In this document: positions 17,885 through 26,033 of the stretch, piece after piece
Layout: the number at the start of each line of letters is the position of its first letter
How positions within the stretch are numbered: position 1 is the stretch's first letter
Notes under the pieces: model-generated
What the model saw: only the letters and a program-made list of their open reading frames with translations
Told to the model about the DNA's origin: nothing
Databases searched by the model: none
Assembly: GCA_964545855.1 (NCBI GenBank)
Contig: CAZJHD010000002.1
Coordinates: 124,001-188,000, forward strand
DNA from: CAZJHD01 sp964545855
GTDB taxonomy: Bacteria > Planctomycetota > UBA1135 > JACQFD01
Reading direction: 5' to 3'
Length of the DNA: 64,000 nt
Program-made: the position numbers and the translations under genes

Positions 17885-18895
17885 TCAGCGCGCCGGCAGG
17901 GAGAGCGCCTGCTCGAGGATCTGCACCGCGTTCAGCGCGGCTCCCTTGCGGAGCTGGTCGCCGACGCACCAGAACGCGAGGCCGCCCGGGAAGACGGCCG
18001 ACGCACGCGCCCTGCCGACGAGCACCTCGTCCAGGCCCTGCGCGTCGAGCGGCGTCGGATAGGCGCCGGCTCCGGGGTCGTCGACGACGCGCAGACCGGG
18101 CGCGGCGCGCCAGATCGCGCGCGCCTCCTCGGCGTCGAGGGGGCGTTCGAATTCGGCAGTCACGGCTTCGGAATGGCAGCGCAGCACCGGGACGCGGACG
18201 CAGGTGGCGTCCACGGCGAGATCGGGGCACTCGAGGATCTTGCGCGACTCGCTCGCGACCTTGATCTCCTCGCGCGTTCGGCCGTCCTTCTCGAACTCGT
18301 CGACGTGCGGGAGGACGTTGAAGGCGATCGGGCGCGGGAAGACCCGCGGCTTCGCCGTGCGGCCCTCGAGGACGTCGCGCGTCTGCGCGATGCACTCGTC
18401 CATGGCTCGCGCCCCCTTCCCGCTCACGGCCTGGTAGGACGCCACGACGACACGCCGGACGCGCGCGGCGCGATGGAGGGGCGCGAGCGCCATCAGGAGG
18501 ATGGCGGCGGTGCAGTTCGGATTCGCGACGACCCCGCGGTGATCGGCGATCCGATGACCGTTGATCTCCGGCACGACGAGGGGAACGTCGGGCGCTTCCC
18601 GGAACGCCGAGGAGTTGTCGATGGCGAGCGCACCTTCGCGCACGGCCTGCGGGACCGCCGCACGCGAGACCGTCGCCCCCGCCGAGAGGATGACCGCGTC
18701 CAGACCTCGGAAGCAGCCGTCGCGAAGCGTTTCGAGCGGCACGCTCTCCCCGCGGAAGACGGCGGTGCCTCCCGCCGAGCGGCCCGAGGCGAAGCAGCGC
18801 AGCCGGCCCACGGGCACGCGTCGCTGCTCCAGGACCTGCAGCAGCTCCCTGCCCACGGCGCCGGTCGCCCCGACGATTCCCACGGAGAGCGTCAT
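17885..18895 (-). CDS. asd: Aspartate-semialdehyde dehydrogenase
   Basis: 336 residues; reduces beta-aspartyl phosphate to aspartate semialdehyde for lysine, threonine, methionine and diaminopimelate synthesis. N-terminal VGIVGATGAVGRELLQVL binds NADP; Cys128 in NPNCTA is the nucleophile and His241 in RCHSEA the acid/base catalyst; SGKGARAMDE is also conserved. The ATG at 18895 gives MTLSVGIVGATG; a longer in-frame extension to 18973 would precede the Rossmann fold with unrelated residues and is rejected. 13 bp after moaC. Confidence 0.95.
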   Translation of the reverse strand: MTLSVGIVGATGAVGRELLQVLEQRRVPVGRLRCFASGRSAGGTAVFRGESVPLETLRDGCFRGLDAVILSAGATVSRAAVPQAVREGALAIDNSSAFREAPDVPLVVPEINGHRIADHRGVVANPNCTAAILLMALAPLHRAARVRRVVVASYQAVSGKGARAMDECIAQTRDVLEGRTAKPRVFPRPIAFNVLPHVDEFEKDGRTREEIKVASESRKILECPDLAVDATCVRVPVLRCHSEAVTAEFERPLDAEEARAIWRAAPGLRVVDDPGAGAYPTPLDAQGLDEVLVGRARASAVFPGGLAFWCVGDQLRKGAALNAVQILEQALSLPAR

Positions 18896-18908
18896 GACGG
18901 CGCGCCGA

Positions 18909-19424
18909 TCACGACTCGATCGGCGATGGGGAACCCGGAGCGGGCTCCGCGCGCCACGGGCCCGAACGTCCACCGGTCTTCTCGAGGAGCACCACGTCCG
19001 TGATGCGGATCCCGCGCGCCACGGCCTTGCACATGTCGTAGACGGTGAGGGCGGCCACGGTGGCCCCGACCAGCGCTTCCATCTCGACGCCCGTCTTCGC
19101 CTCGGCCACGGCGGCGCACGTCACTTCGAGGTCGTCGGGCGGACGCACCCGGAAGTCGACCTCGACGCTGGAGAGCGCGAGCGCGTGGCAGAGGGGAACC
19201 AGGTCGGAGGTGCGCTTCGCGGCCCCGATGCCGGCGAGGCGCGCCGCGCCGACGATGGTCCCCTTCGGCACGCCTTCCACGAGGATCCGGGGGAGGATCC
19301 CCTCGGGGAAGACCACGCGCGCGCGCGCCACCGCACGGCGGACGGTGACGGGCTTCGCCGTCACGTCGACCATGCGGGCGCGCCCCTCGGCGTCGAGGTG
19401 CGTGAAGTCGCGATCGTCACTCAT
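18909..19424 (-). CDS. moaC: Cyclic pyranopterin monophosphate synthase
   Basis: 171-residue MoaC, second step of molybdenum-cofactor synthesis. LDAEGRARMVDVTAK, AGIGAAKRTSDLVPLCHAL (Lys70, His80), KTGVEMEALVG, and VYDMCKAV with Asp130 and Lys133 are all the conserved active-site elements. The C-terminal ~20 residues (Pro/Ser-rich) extend past the usual end. First gene of the moaC-asd-accB-accC minus-strand group; the 272-bp divergent spacer to the S41 protease gene presumably holds both promoters. Confidence 0.95.
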   Translation of the reverse strand: MSDDRDFTHLDAEGRARMVDVTAKPVTVRRAVARARVVFPEGILPRILVEGVPKGTIVGAARLAGIGAAKRTSDLVPLCHALALSSVEVDFRVRPPDDLEVTCAAVAEAKTGVEMEALVGATVAALTVYDMCKAVARGIRITDVVLLEKTGGRSGPWRAEPAPGSPSPIES

Positions 19425-19696
19425 GCGCCGGGCATCGTAGCGGGACCTCGACTCCGGTTCTTCACGACGCATCCATTCCGGCGCTGCGCGATTCCACTAT
19501 TCTTGGCGACGTCCCCTCGCGACTCCTTCGAGCGCCGCTCCGGCAGATCCCTCTCCTCCATCGAGCCATCGCCCGCGACGCGCGCCGGAACTCCATCGAT
19601 CCAGGTCACCGTTCCGATGAGAGCTCCTGCGGGGCTCGCCCCTCATCGATCCGAGGCCCGGCGACGACCGGCCCGGGCTTCCCGTTCCACGACACC

Positions 19697-22141
19697 ATGA
19701 TCCGAGAGACGCTCGCACTCCTCCTCCTCCTCCTCGGCGCACCGGTCTCGGCCCTGCCGGCGGCGACGATCCTCGCTCCGGCCCGTCCCGAACCTGCCAC
19801 GCAGGACGGTGCGCGCGCCGCCGTCGATCAGGTCCTGGAGCGGGCCGAGGCGCTGCCGCTCGAGCGCGCGTGGCCGCTCGCGAACGACCTCGCCGGACTC
19901 GGCGCGGGGAAGCCGCAGCTCGACGCCCTGCGCGCCGCTTCGGCAGAGGGGTCGCCGCGTGCGCGGCTGATCGTCGCCCGTGCGTTCCTGGCGATCGACC
20001 GGGAGTACTCCGAGGAAGCCGCCTCGATCCTCGTGGACCTCCTGCAGGGGACCGGTCCCGAGTCGACGCCGGCGGCCGTGCTGCTGCAGAGCCGCCTGAT
20101 CGCGCTCCCCGATGAGGTCGCGACCGCCAAGATCTCGAAGCGGCTCGAGGACCTCGTGGTCGCGGGAGGTCTCTCCACCTCGACCCGCCTCGCGACGGCC
20201 GTCGCACTCTGGCGTCTCGGGAGCTCGGACCAGCGCTCCGTGGCGCGCCGCGAGATCCTCACGTTCTACCGCTCGGAGGATCCGGAGATCCGCTACGAGG
20301 GCGCCTTGGCGCTCGCGTCGATCGACGACGTCGAGCAGGCGCGACCGCTGCTGAAGGATCTGGCGGACGAGCCAAGCGAGCGGGGCCGGCTCGCGCGCGC
20401 CTACCTCGAGCGCGAGGACGACGCGAACCTCTGGCGCGCACGGATCCAGAAGATCCAGCAGATCCATGCCGAGGGCACGAAGGAGTCGCGCGGGACGGTG
20501 GATCCCGGCGATCCCCGCGTCCTGAACGACGTCCTCGACCTGATTCGAGAGCGGCACACCCAGGGCGATCAATGGATGCGCGAGGAACTCGTCGCAGCGG
20601 CCGCGCGCGGCATGCTGAACGCCCTCGATCCCCACTCGACGTACCTGTCCGCCGCCGAGTACGCGAAGATGCTGCAGGAGCTGAAGCAGGTCTATGCGGG
20701 GATCGGCGCCCAGGTCCGGACCATCCGAGGCGCCTTCACGATCATCCGGCCCTTCTTCTCCGGCCCTGCCTACAAGGCCGGGCTCCGCGCCGGCGATCAG
20801 GTGGTGTCGATCGTCACCGACGAGCCCGGCGGCAAGACGGCCGAGTGGATGACGTCGGGACAGGAGGAGGGAGAGATCATCAAGCGCCTGAAGGGTCAGC
20901 CGGGAACGAGCATCGCGCTCAAGGTGATGCGCCACGGATGGATCGAGCCCCGCGCGATCCCCATCACGCGTGCGGAGATCGAGATCCCGCTCGTGGAGTC
21001 GGAGCTGCTCCCCGGCGGGATCGGCTACCTCGACCTCCAGCAGTTCGGCGAGGAGGTGACCGCGGCACTGATCGCGCAGTACCGCGCCATGGATCGAACG
21101 GGCCAGCTGAAGGCCCTCGTCCTCGACCTGCGGAACAATCCGGGCGGTTTCCTGGAGTCGGCGCGCGACGTGGTGGAGCTCTTCCTGCCGAAGGGCTCGC
21201 GCGTCTGCTACACCGAAGGCCGACAGTTCGGCAGGAACGAGCTCTTCACCCGGCGCAATCCGCTGATTCCTGCGGACATGCCGGTCGCGGTCCTCGTGAA
21301 CGACTACTCTGCGTCGGCCTCGGAGATCACGGCCGGTGCGCTGCAGGACTACAGCCGCGCGATCGTCGTCGGCGAGCACACCTACGGGAAGGGTTCGGTG
21401 CAGCGCCTCTTCGAGATCCCGTCGCTCCCCGACGAGGAGTTCACGGACTCGACGCGCAACGGTCTCCACGACGAGCACGAGCCCTTCAAGGACCGCAACG
21501 GCAACGGCGTCTTCGACGCGGGCCCGCGCGTGAAGCTCACCGTCGAGCGCTGGTACCTCCCCGGCGGCCGGAGCATCAATACCGAGTGGGACCGCGAGCA
21601 GCGCAAGGTGGTGCCCGGCGGCATCCAGCCCGACCGCGCGAGCCCCTGGCCTGCTCCCGATCTGGCGAAGGCCGCGGAGATCGATCGCGTTCTGAACGAC
21701 AGCGCGGTCGCGGACTACGTGCGGGACCACTTCGACGCGCACCGCGCACTCTTCCACCAGCTCGCGATCGAGGACGGCAAGGACCCCTCGCGCTACCCGG
21801 AGTTCGACGCGCTCTACACCAAGCTCGCGACGTCGCTGCAGAAGAACGACGTCCGGCGAATCGTCCGTTGGCGCCTGCGCGACCGCATCGCCGAGGACCG
21901 CGGGAAGATGTTCCCCGGCTACGCCTACACCGGCGACGTGAACGAAGACCCGCAGCTCCGGGACGCCATCGAGGCGCTCCTCCAGAAGCTCGGCACGTCC
22001 TTCGAAGCCGTGCCGGAGTACGCGGCGATCCTCGAGCAGGAGCGCAAGATCGGCATCGACCTCGGCCCTCGGAAGGAGAGCGCGGGGCCGCGCACGGCGG
22101 ACTCGAGTCCGCCGGACACGACGAAGCCGCAGGCCCGCTGA
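19697..22141 (+). CDS. Secreted S41 family C-terminal processing protease with EF-hand-like insert
   Basis: 814 residues with a signal peptide (about 1-22). An alpha-helical, HEAT-like N-terminal region (about 30-255) precedes a PDZ domain (about 335-420, GIGAQVRTIRG ... GLRAGDQVVSI) and the S41 catalytic domain (about 440-690). The catalytic Ser540 lies in SASASEI and Lys565, with Gln569, in YGKGSVQ; the 25-residue Ser-Lys spacing matches Tsp/CtpB. Immediately after the Lys motif sits an insertion with two DxNxNG-type loops (584-595 and 599-610). The C-terminal ~130 residues are helical. Family length is usually 400-700, so this is a large member. Expected in the periplasm, trimming or degrading envelope proteins. 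Confidence 0.9.
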   Translation: MIRETLALLLLLLGAPVSALPAATILAPARPEPATQDGARAAVDQVLERAEALPLERAWPLANDLAGLGAGKPQLDALRAASAEGSPRARLIVARAFLAIDREYSEEAASILVDLLQGTGPESTPAAVLLQSRLIALPDEVATAKISKRLEDLVVAGGLSTSTRLATAVALWRLGSSDQRSVARREILTFYRSEDPEIRYEGALALASIDDVEQARPLLKDLADEPSERGRLARAYLEREDDANLWRARIQKIQQIHAEGTKESRGTVDPGDPRVLNDVLDLIRERHTQGDQWMREELVAAAARGMLNALDPHSTYLSAAEYAKMLQELKQVYAGIGAQVRTIRGAFTIIRPFFSGPAYKAGLRAGDQVVSIVTDEPGGKTAEWMTSGQEEGEIIKRLKGQPGTSIALKVMRHGWIEPRAIPITRAEIEIPLVESELLPGGIGYLDLQQFGEEVTAALIAQYRAMDRTGQLKALVLDLRNNPGGFLESARDVVELFLPKGSRVCYTEGRQFGRNELFTRRNPLIPADMPVAVLVNDYSASASEITAGALQDYSRAIVVGEHTYGKGSVQRLFEIPSLPDEEFTDSTRNGLHDEHEPFKDRNGNGVFDAGPRVKLTVERWYLPGGRSINTEWDREQRKVVPGGIQPDRASPWPAPDLAKAAEIDRVLNDSAVADYVRDHFDAHRALFHQLAIEDGKDPSRYPEFDALYTKLATSLQKNDVRRIVRWRLRDRIAEDRGKMFPGYAYTGDVNEDPQLRDAIEALLQKLGTSFEAVPEYAAILEQERKIGIDLGPRKESAGPRTADSSPPDTTKPQAR

Positions 22142-22159
22142 AGCGGACTTCCGGGAGCC

Positions 22160-22912
22160 TCAGGATGCGCCGCCGCGCTCCAGCGCGACCACGAATCCAC
22201 AGCGGCCGCAGCTCCCCTTCTCGGCGCGATGGCTGAAGAAGAGGTCCGTACGACACGACGAGCAGTGCTCGCTCGTCTCGATGCGCGCGGGCTCGATCCC
22301 GAGGGCTTCGAGCTGGAACCCGATCCAGCGCGGGAGGTCGAGGCGCGGCCGTGCGCTCGCTCGGGTTCGACGGAGGACCTCGCCTCGGAGGCGTGCCGGC
22401 ACGCGCTCCACGACCTCGTCGCCCACCTCGTAGCAGCAGGCGCCGATGCCGGGGCCGATCGCGGCCCGCATGCGCCCGGCCGCGGCCCCGGCGTGTTCGA
22501 CGAGGGTCTCGACGGCGACGCGCGCGATCTCCGCCGCCGTGCCGCGCCATCCGGAGTGGGCCGCCGCGAGCGCGCGGGCCTCCGGATCGAAGAGGACGAC
22601 CGTCGGGCAGTCCGCGGCCGTCAGGAGGAGACCGACCTCCGGAGTGGTGGTGGCGAGGCCGTCGGTGTCCGCCCGAGCGGTGCCCGGGACGAGCGCGCCG
22701 GCGCCCGCGTCGCTCGCGTCGACGAAGGCCACGCGATTCCCGTGGACCTGTCCGGCGACGACCGTCCGCCGCGGGTCGATGCCGGCCTCGGCGAGCAGGC
22801 TTCCCCGGCCGAGCAGAGCGTCGCCGTAGCCCACTCCCACGGACAGCGACACGTTCGCGGCGCGTGTCGAGATCGCGTGCCGCACACCCTTCCACCGGGC
22901 GAGCCCGGGCAT
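22160..22912 (-). CDS. pgeF: Purine nucleoside phosphorylase / polyphenol oxidase family (YfiH/PgeF)
   Basis: 250-residue cytosolic zinc protein of the YfiH/LACC1 family; members act as purine nucleoside phosphorylase/adenosine deaminase, and E. coli PgeF edits misincorporated L-Ser in peptidoglycan precursors (family knowledge). Metal ligands are recognisable: His57 (AGQVHGNRV), Cys102 (AADCPTVVL) and His119 (HSGWRGTA); GPGIGACCYEVG is also conserved. A Cys-x2-Cys pair near the C-terminus (CGRCGF) is unusual and could add a zinc site. ATG at 22912; a GTG two codons upstream is possible. The gene ends 18 bp from the convergent S41 protease gene. Confidence 0.88.
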   Translation of the reverse strand: MPGLARWKGVRHAISTRAANVSLSVGVGYGDALLGRGSLLAEAGIDPRRTVVAGQVHGNRVAFVDASDAGAGALVPGTARADTDGLATTTPEVGLLLTAADCPTVVLFDPEARALAAAHSGWRGTAAEIARVAVETLVEHAGAAAGRMRAAIGPGIGACCYEVGDEVVERVPARLRGEVLRRTRASARPRLDLPRWIGFQLEALGIEPARIETSEHCSSCRTDLFFSHRAEKGSCGRCGFVVALERGGAS

Positions 22913-22977
22913 GCGGACCGCCACGGCCCTTCGATCCGACGCGGCGGCGGCGCGTTCCGCGCCCGAGCCTGCGGCCG

Positions 22978-23385
22978 TCACACCTCGAGGTCGCGCGTCT
23001 CGATCCTGTAGCCCCGATCGAAGGCCTCGCGGAAGTCGAAGACGTCGACGAAGTCCTGGAGCGAGTCCGACTCCTGGCGGCTCAGGAGCCCGGCTTCGAT
23101 CAGGCGGAACACGATGGACCCGAAGTCCTCCGTCCGCCGCACGCCCCAAGACTCGAAGACGAATCGCGCCATGGGCCCGAGCTGCAGCAGCGCGTAGCGG
23201 CGGATCCCGTCGAGGAGCTCCACACCTCCGACGTGGCGCTCGATTCCTTGCGCCTTCTCCCGGCCGAGGAGCTTGATCGTGTAGTCGAGCCCCTCCAGGA
23301 GGAAGTGGTAGGCCGCGGGCGCGTACCGGCCGTCCTCGGCGCAGAGGCGCCGGACCTCGGTCTCGAAGTCGCGTTCGTCACTCAT
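22978..23385 (-). CDS. Minf_1886-like conserved protein (Planctomycetes/Verrucomicrobia-restricted family)
   Basis: 135 residues, no signal peptide or TM segment. The patterns YAPAAYHFLLEGLDYT, HVGGVELLDGIRRYALLQLGPMARFVFESWGVRRTEDFGSIVF and LIEAGLLSRQESDS match, from memory, the short Minf_1886/TIGR04138 family, which is known almost only from Planctomycetes and Verrucomicrobia. Function unknown. It sits 35 bp after holB and 65 bp before pgeF in a run that also holds tmk and a dnaA-like gene. Useful mainly as a lineage hint. Confidence 0.75.
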   Translation of the reverse strand: MSDERDFETEVRRLCAEDGRYAPAAYHFLLEGLDYTIKLLGREKAQGIERHVGGVELLDGIRRYALLQLGPMARFVFESWGVRRTEDFGSIVFRLIEAGLLSRQESDSLQDFVDVFDFREAFDRGYRIETRDLEV

Positions 23386-23420
23386 GGCAGATCCCTATTT
23401 CGACACGCCAAGGGCTCTGG

Positions 23421-24422
23421 TCAAGGGCGAGGCCTCGGGAGGCGGTCCCCGGGTCCCGCCAGAGCGAGGGAGAGCCGGTCGATCACGAGCTCCGGGGTCC
23501 CGTGACCCTGAATCTCCTCCGCGGCCAGGGCCACGCGCTCGAGGGCGGCGGATTCCGACAGCGCATCGGGATCGGCCGCGAGGTCGCGGCGGATCTCGCG
23601 CGAGAGCGCCGCGCACAGGGCGAGCGCGGCCTGGCGTCGCCGCTCGAAAGCGCTCTTCTCCGGGAGGCTCTTCGCCTGATCGGCGACGCGCGCGGCGGCG
23701 TCGAAGGGCCCGATCCGACCCGAACGGACGTCGCGCGCGAGATCGACCATCGCCCCCACGCGATCCTCCGACCATGCGAGCGCCCTGCCCGGCACACCTT
23801 CGGCGAGCTCGGCGAGCCGGCGCGCGTCCTCCTGCTCCATCCCGCGCGCGCGAAGAACGGAGGCCACGTCCTCGGCGGAGAGCGGCGCGAATCGCAGCAC
23901 GAAGCATCGGGAGACCACGGTCTCGAGGAGGGACCCCGACTCCTCGGCGACGAGCACGAGCAGCGACCGGTCGGGCGGCTCCTCGAGCGTCTTCAGGAGC
24001 GCGTTCTGCGCGGCGGGCTCCATGCGCCCGGCGTCGTTCACGACGACGACGCGCACCGGCGCCTCGTGCGGGCGGAGACGGAAGGCGCCGACGACGCGCT
24101 CGCGCGCCTCCTCGACGCCGAGCCCTCGATCGCCCTCGGCGACGGGGTCGACGAAGGTCACGTCCGCGTGGGTCCCCGCCGCGAGATGCGCGCACCCGGC
24201 GCAAGTCCCGCAGGCGTCGAGCCCCCGCGGCTCGCGACAGACGAGACGACGCGCGAGGGCGCGGGCGAAGGTCCACTTGCCGACTCCCTCGGGCCCGGCG
24301 AAGAGGTACGCGTGCGCGAGCCGATCGTCGTCGATGGCGCGCTCGAAGTAGCGCCTCCAGGCGCCGTGACCGCGGATCTCGGACGCCCGCGGCTCCGTCG
24401 AGGGCCGATCAGAGGAAGACAC
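23421..24422 (-). CDS. holB: DNA polymerase III delta' subunit
   Basis: 333-residue clamp-loader AAA+ ATPase. RLAHAYLFAGPEGVGKWTFA holds the Walker A; four clustered Cys (CREPRGLDACGTCAGC) form the zinc site typical of delta'/DnaX; VVVVNDAGRMEPAAQNALLKTLEEPP is the Walker B/sensor region and ETVVSRCFVLRF the SRC motif. The C-terminal third is the helical collar domain. The GTG start at 24422 overlaps the tmk stop by 14 nt. Adjacent tmk-holB is a common bacterial arrangement and supports the call. Confidence 0.92.
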   Translation of the reverse strand: MSSSDRPSTEPRASEIRGHGAWRRYFERAIDDDRLAHAYLFAGPEGVGKWTFARALARRLVCREPRGLDACGTCAGCAHLAAGTHADVTFVDPVAEGDRGLGVEEARERVVGAFRLRPHEAPVRVVVVNDAGRMEPAAQNALLKTLEEPPDRSLLVLVAEESGSLLETVVSRCFVLRFAPLSAEDVASVLRARGMEQEDARRLAELAEGVPGRALAWSEDRVGAMVDLARDVRSGRIGPFDAAARVADQAKSLPEKSAFERRRQAALALCAALSREIRRDLAADPDALSESAALERVALAAEEIQGHGTPELVIDRLSLALAGPGDRLPRPRP

Positions 24423-25020
24423 GATCCACCTCCGCGAGCACTCGGGCCGCGACCGAGTCCGCATCGCCGCGCGCGTCGACGACGCGCGCCTCGGGGCGGC
24501 TCGACGCGAACTCGAGGAATCCCCGGCGCACGCGCTCGTGGAACTCGGCGCCGCGTCCTTCGATCCCGTCGTGCGCGCGGCGGACGCGCGCGAGGGCCTC
24601 GGCAGGATCGAGATCGAGGACGATCCAGAGATCGGGCGGCCGGCCGACCACCAGACGCTCGAGGGCCTGCACGAGCGTCTGGCCTCCACCGGAGCCGGCC
24701 GCCTGGTAGGCGTAGGTCGACGACACGAAGCGCTCGCAGACGACGACCGATCCCCGCGCCAGGGCCGGCTCGATCACCTCGAACAGGAGCTGGGCGCGTG
24801 CCGCGAAGAACGTGAGCACCTCCGCCGTGACGCCGCGCGGAGTCCCTGGGTCCAGCAGCACCGCCCGCAGCGCCTCGCCGAAGCGCGTGCTGCCGGGTTC
24901 ACGCGCATGGACGACCGCGAGTCCCCGTCCGCGCAAGGTCGCGACGAGCTTCGCGGCCTGCGTCGACTTCCCGCAGCCGTCGGGACCGTCGAGCACGACG
25001 AAGAAGCCGCCCTCCCTCAT
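24409..25020 (-). CDS. tmk: Thymidylate kinase
   Basis: 203-residue dTMP kinase. FVVLDGPDGCGKSTQA holds the P-loop; the DRx motif region is represented by VVCERFVSSTYAYQ, and the base-binding REPGSTRFGEALR is conserved. ATG at 25020 overlaps the stop of the dnaA-like gene (ATGA), and the 3' end overlaps holB, giving a translationally coupled replication cluster. Confidence 0.95.
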   Translation of the reverse strand: MREGGFFVVLDGPDGCGKSTQAAKLVATLRGRGLAVVHAREPGSTRFGEALRAVLLDPGTPRGVTAEVLTFFAARAQLLFEVIEPALARGSVVVCERFVSSTYAYQAAGSGGGQTLVQALERLVVGRPPDLWIVLDLDPAEALARVRRAHDGIEGRGAEFHERVRRGFLEFASSRPEARVVDARGDADSVAARVLAEVDRVFL

Positions 25021-26033
25021 GCCGGTCCTCCCGCGCCCGAGGCGCGGCGCTCCCTCGCGATGCGTTCGACGACCCGCCCGACGGCCGCCGCGATCTCGCG
25101 GTCGGAGGACGCGAGGGCCTCCGCGCGGCGCGTCGCGCGACCGATCGCCGCCACGCCGCGTCCGTCGAGGGCCCGCGCCATCGACTCCGGGGCGAGCCCC
25201 AGGCGCGACGCCGAGAGCAGGAGGGCCGCGCGCGCCCGCACCAGACCCAACGTCCTGCGCCGGCCGAGGAGCGCCGACGCCTCGACGCCGAAGTCGCGCC
25301 CGACGGCGACGGCCAGCCGGTCGACCGTGAGGAGCGATCCGATCGGGGCGCGGGGATCGCTCCCGCGCGTCGCCCCGCTCGAGGCGTAGGCCTCCTGCAG
25401 GGCCCGCAGCCCTCCCGTGGTCGCGGCGCAAAGACGGTCGATCTCCTCCGGCGCGAGCTTTCCGGCGCCGACGCGTCCGAGGAAGCGGCGGCGCACGGCG
25501 GGCCCCGGCGGCGCCACGTGGAGCACCATGCCCCCCAGGAGCAACGAGACGGCGCGCTCCGGCAGCCGCCACACCTCGCGCGGCGCATGCCGTGTGGCGA
25601 TGGCGGTGCATTTCCCCGCCTCGATGCGGGCCGCGAGGCGCGCCATCAGCAGGTCGCGCGTCACGCGCGCGCGCCGGAGACGATGGAGCTCGTCGATCAC
25701 GAGCAGGTCGGCGCGATCGATCGCCTCCGCGAGATGCGCGAGAGTGCGCTCCCGCGCCGCGACGCTCACGCGTCTCGCCCATCGCGCGCAGTCTCCCGAC
25801 TCCACGACGCCGCCGCGGGCGGCCACGAGGCGCTCGAACTCCTCGAGGAGCCGCGTCTTCCCGGAGTCCGGCGGCCCGATGAGGACGAGAGGCATCGGGA
25901 GACGGACGCGGCCCGCCGCGAGCTGACCGATCGCCGACGCCGCCGCGCGGTTCCCCTCGTCCACGTAGAGCGGCGAACGAACCGCCGACCGCGCGCCCGG
26001 ACGTGCGCCGAAGCGAGCGAGGAGCCGCTTCAC
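25017..26033 (-). CDS. DnaA-like AAA+ protein with degenerate initiator motifs
   Basis: 338 residues, shorter than DnaA (about 440) because domains I and II are missing. The AAA+ core has Walker A GPPDSGKT (53-60), Walker B LLVIDELHRL (110-119) and a sensor-II-like Arg210. Residues about 240-338 align with the DnaA domain IV helix-turn-helix (FGVEASALLGRRRTLGLVRARAALLL ...). Two key elements are lost. The box VII arginine-finger motif SRF reads SLL (163-165), and the DnaA-box signature GGRDHTTV reads DGRGVAAI (290-297). It is therefore unlikely to be the normal initiator; it may be a paralogue that loads, regulates or sequesters replication proteins. GTG start, 4-bp overlaps with both neighbours (upstream gluzincin gene, downstream tmk). 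Confidence 0.78.
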   Translation of the reverse strand: MKRLLARFGARPGARSAVRSPLYVDEGNRAAASAIGQLAAGRVRLPMPLVLIGPPDSGKTRLLEEFERLVAARGGVVESGDCARWARRVSVAARERTLAHLAEAIDRADLLVIDELHRLRRARVTRDLLMARLAARIEAGKCTAIATRHAPREVWRLPERAVSLLLGGMVLHVAPPGPAVRRRFLGRVGAGKLAPEEIDRLCAATTGGLRALQEAYASSGATRGSDPRAPIGSLLTVDRLAVAVGRDFGVEASALLGRRRTLGLVRARAALLLSASRLGLAPESMARALDGRGVAAIGRATRRAEALASSDREIAAAVGRVVERIARERRASGAGGPA

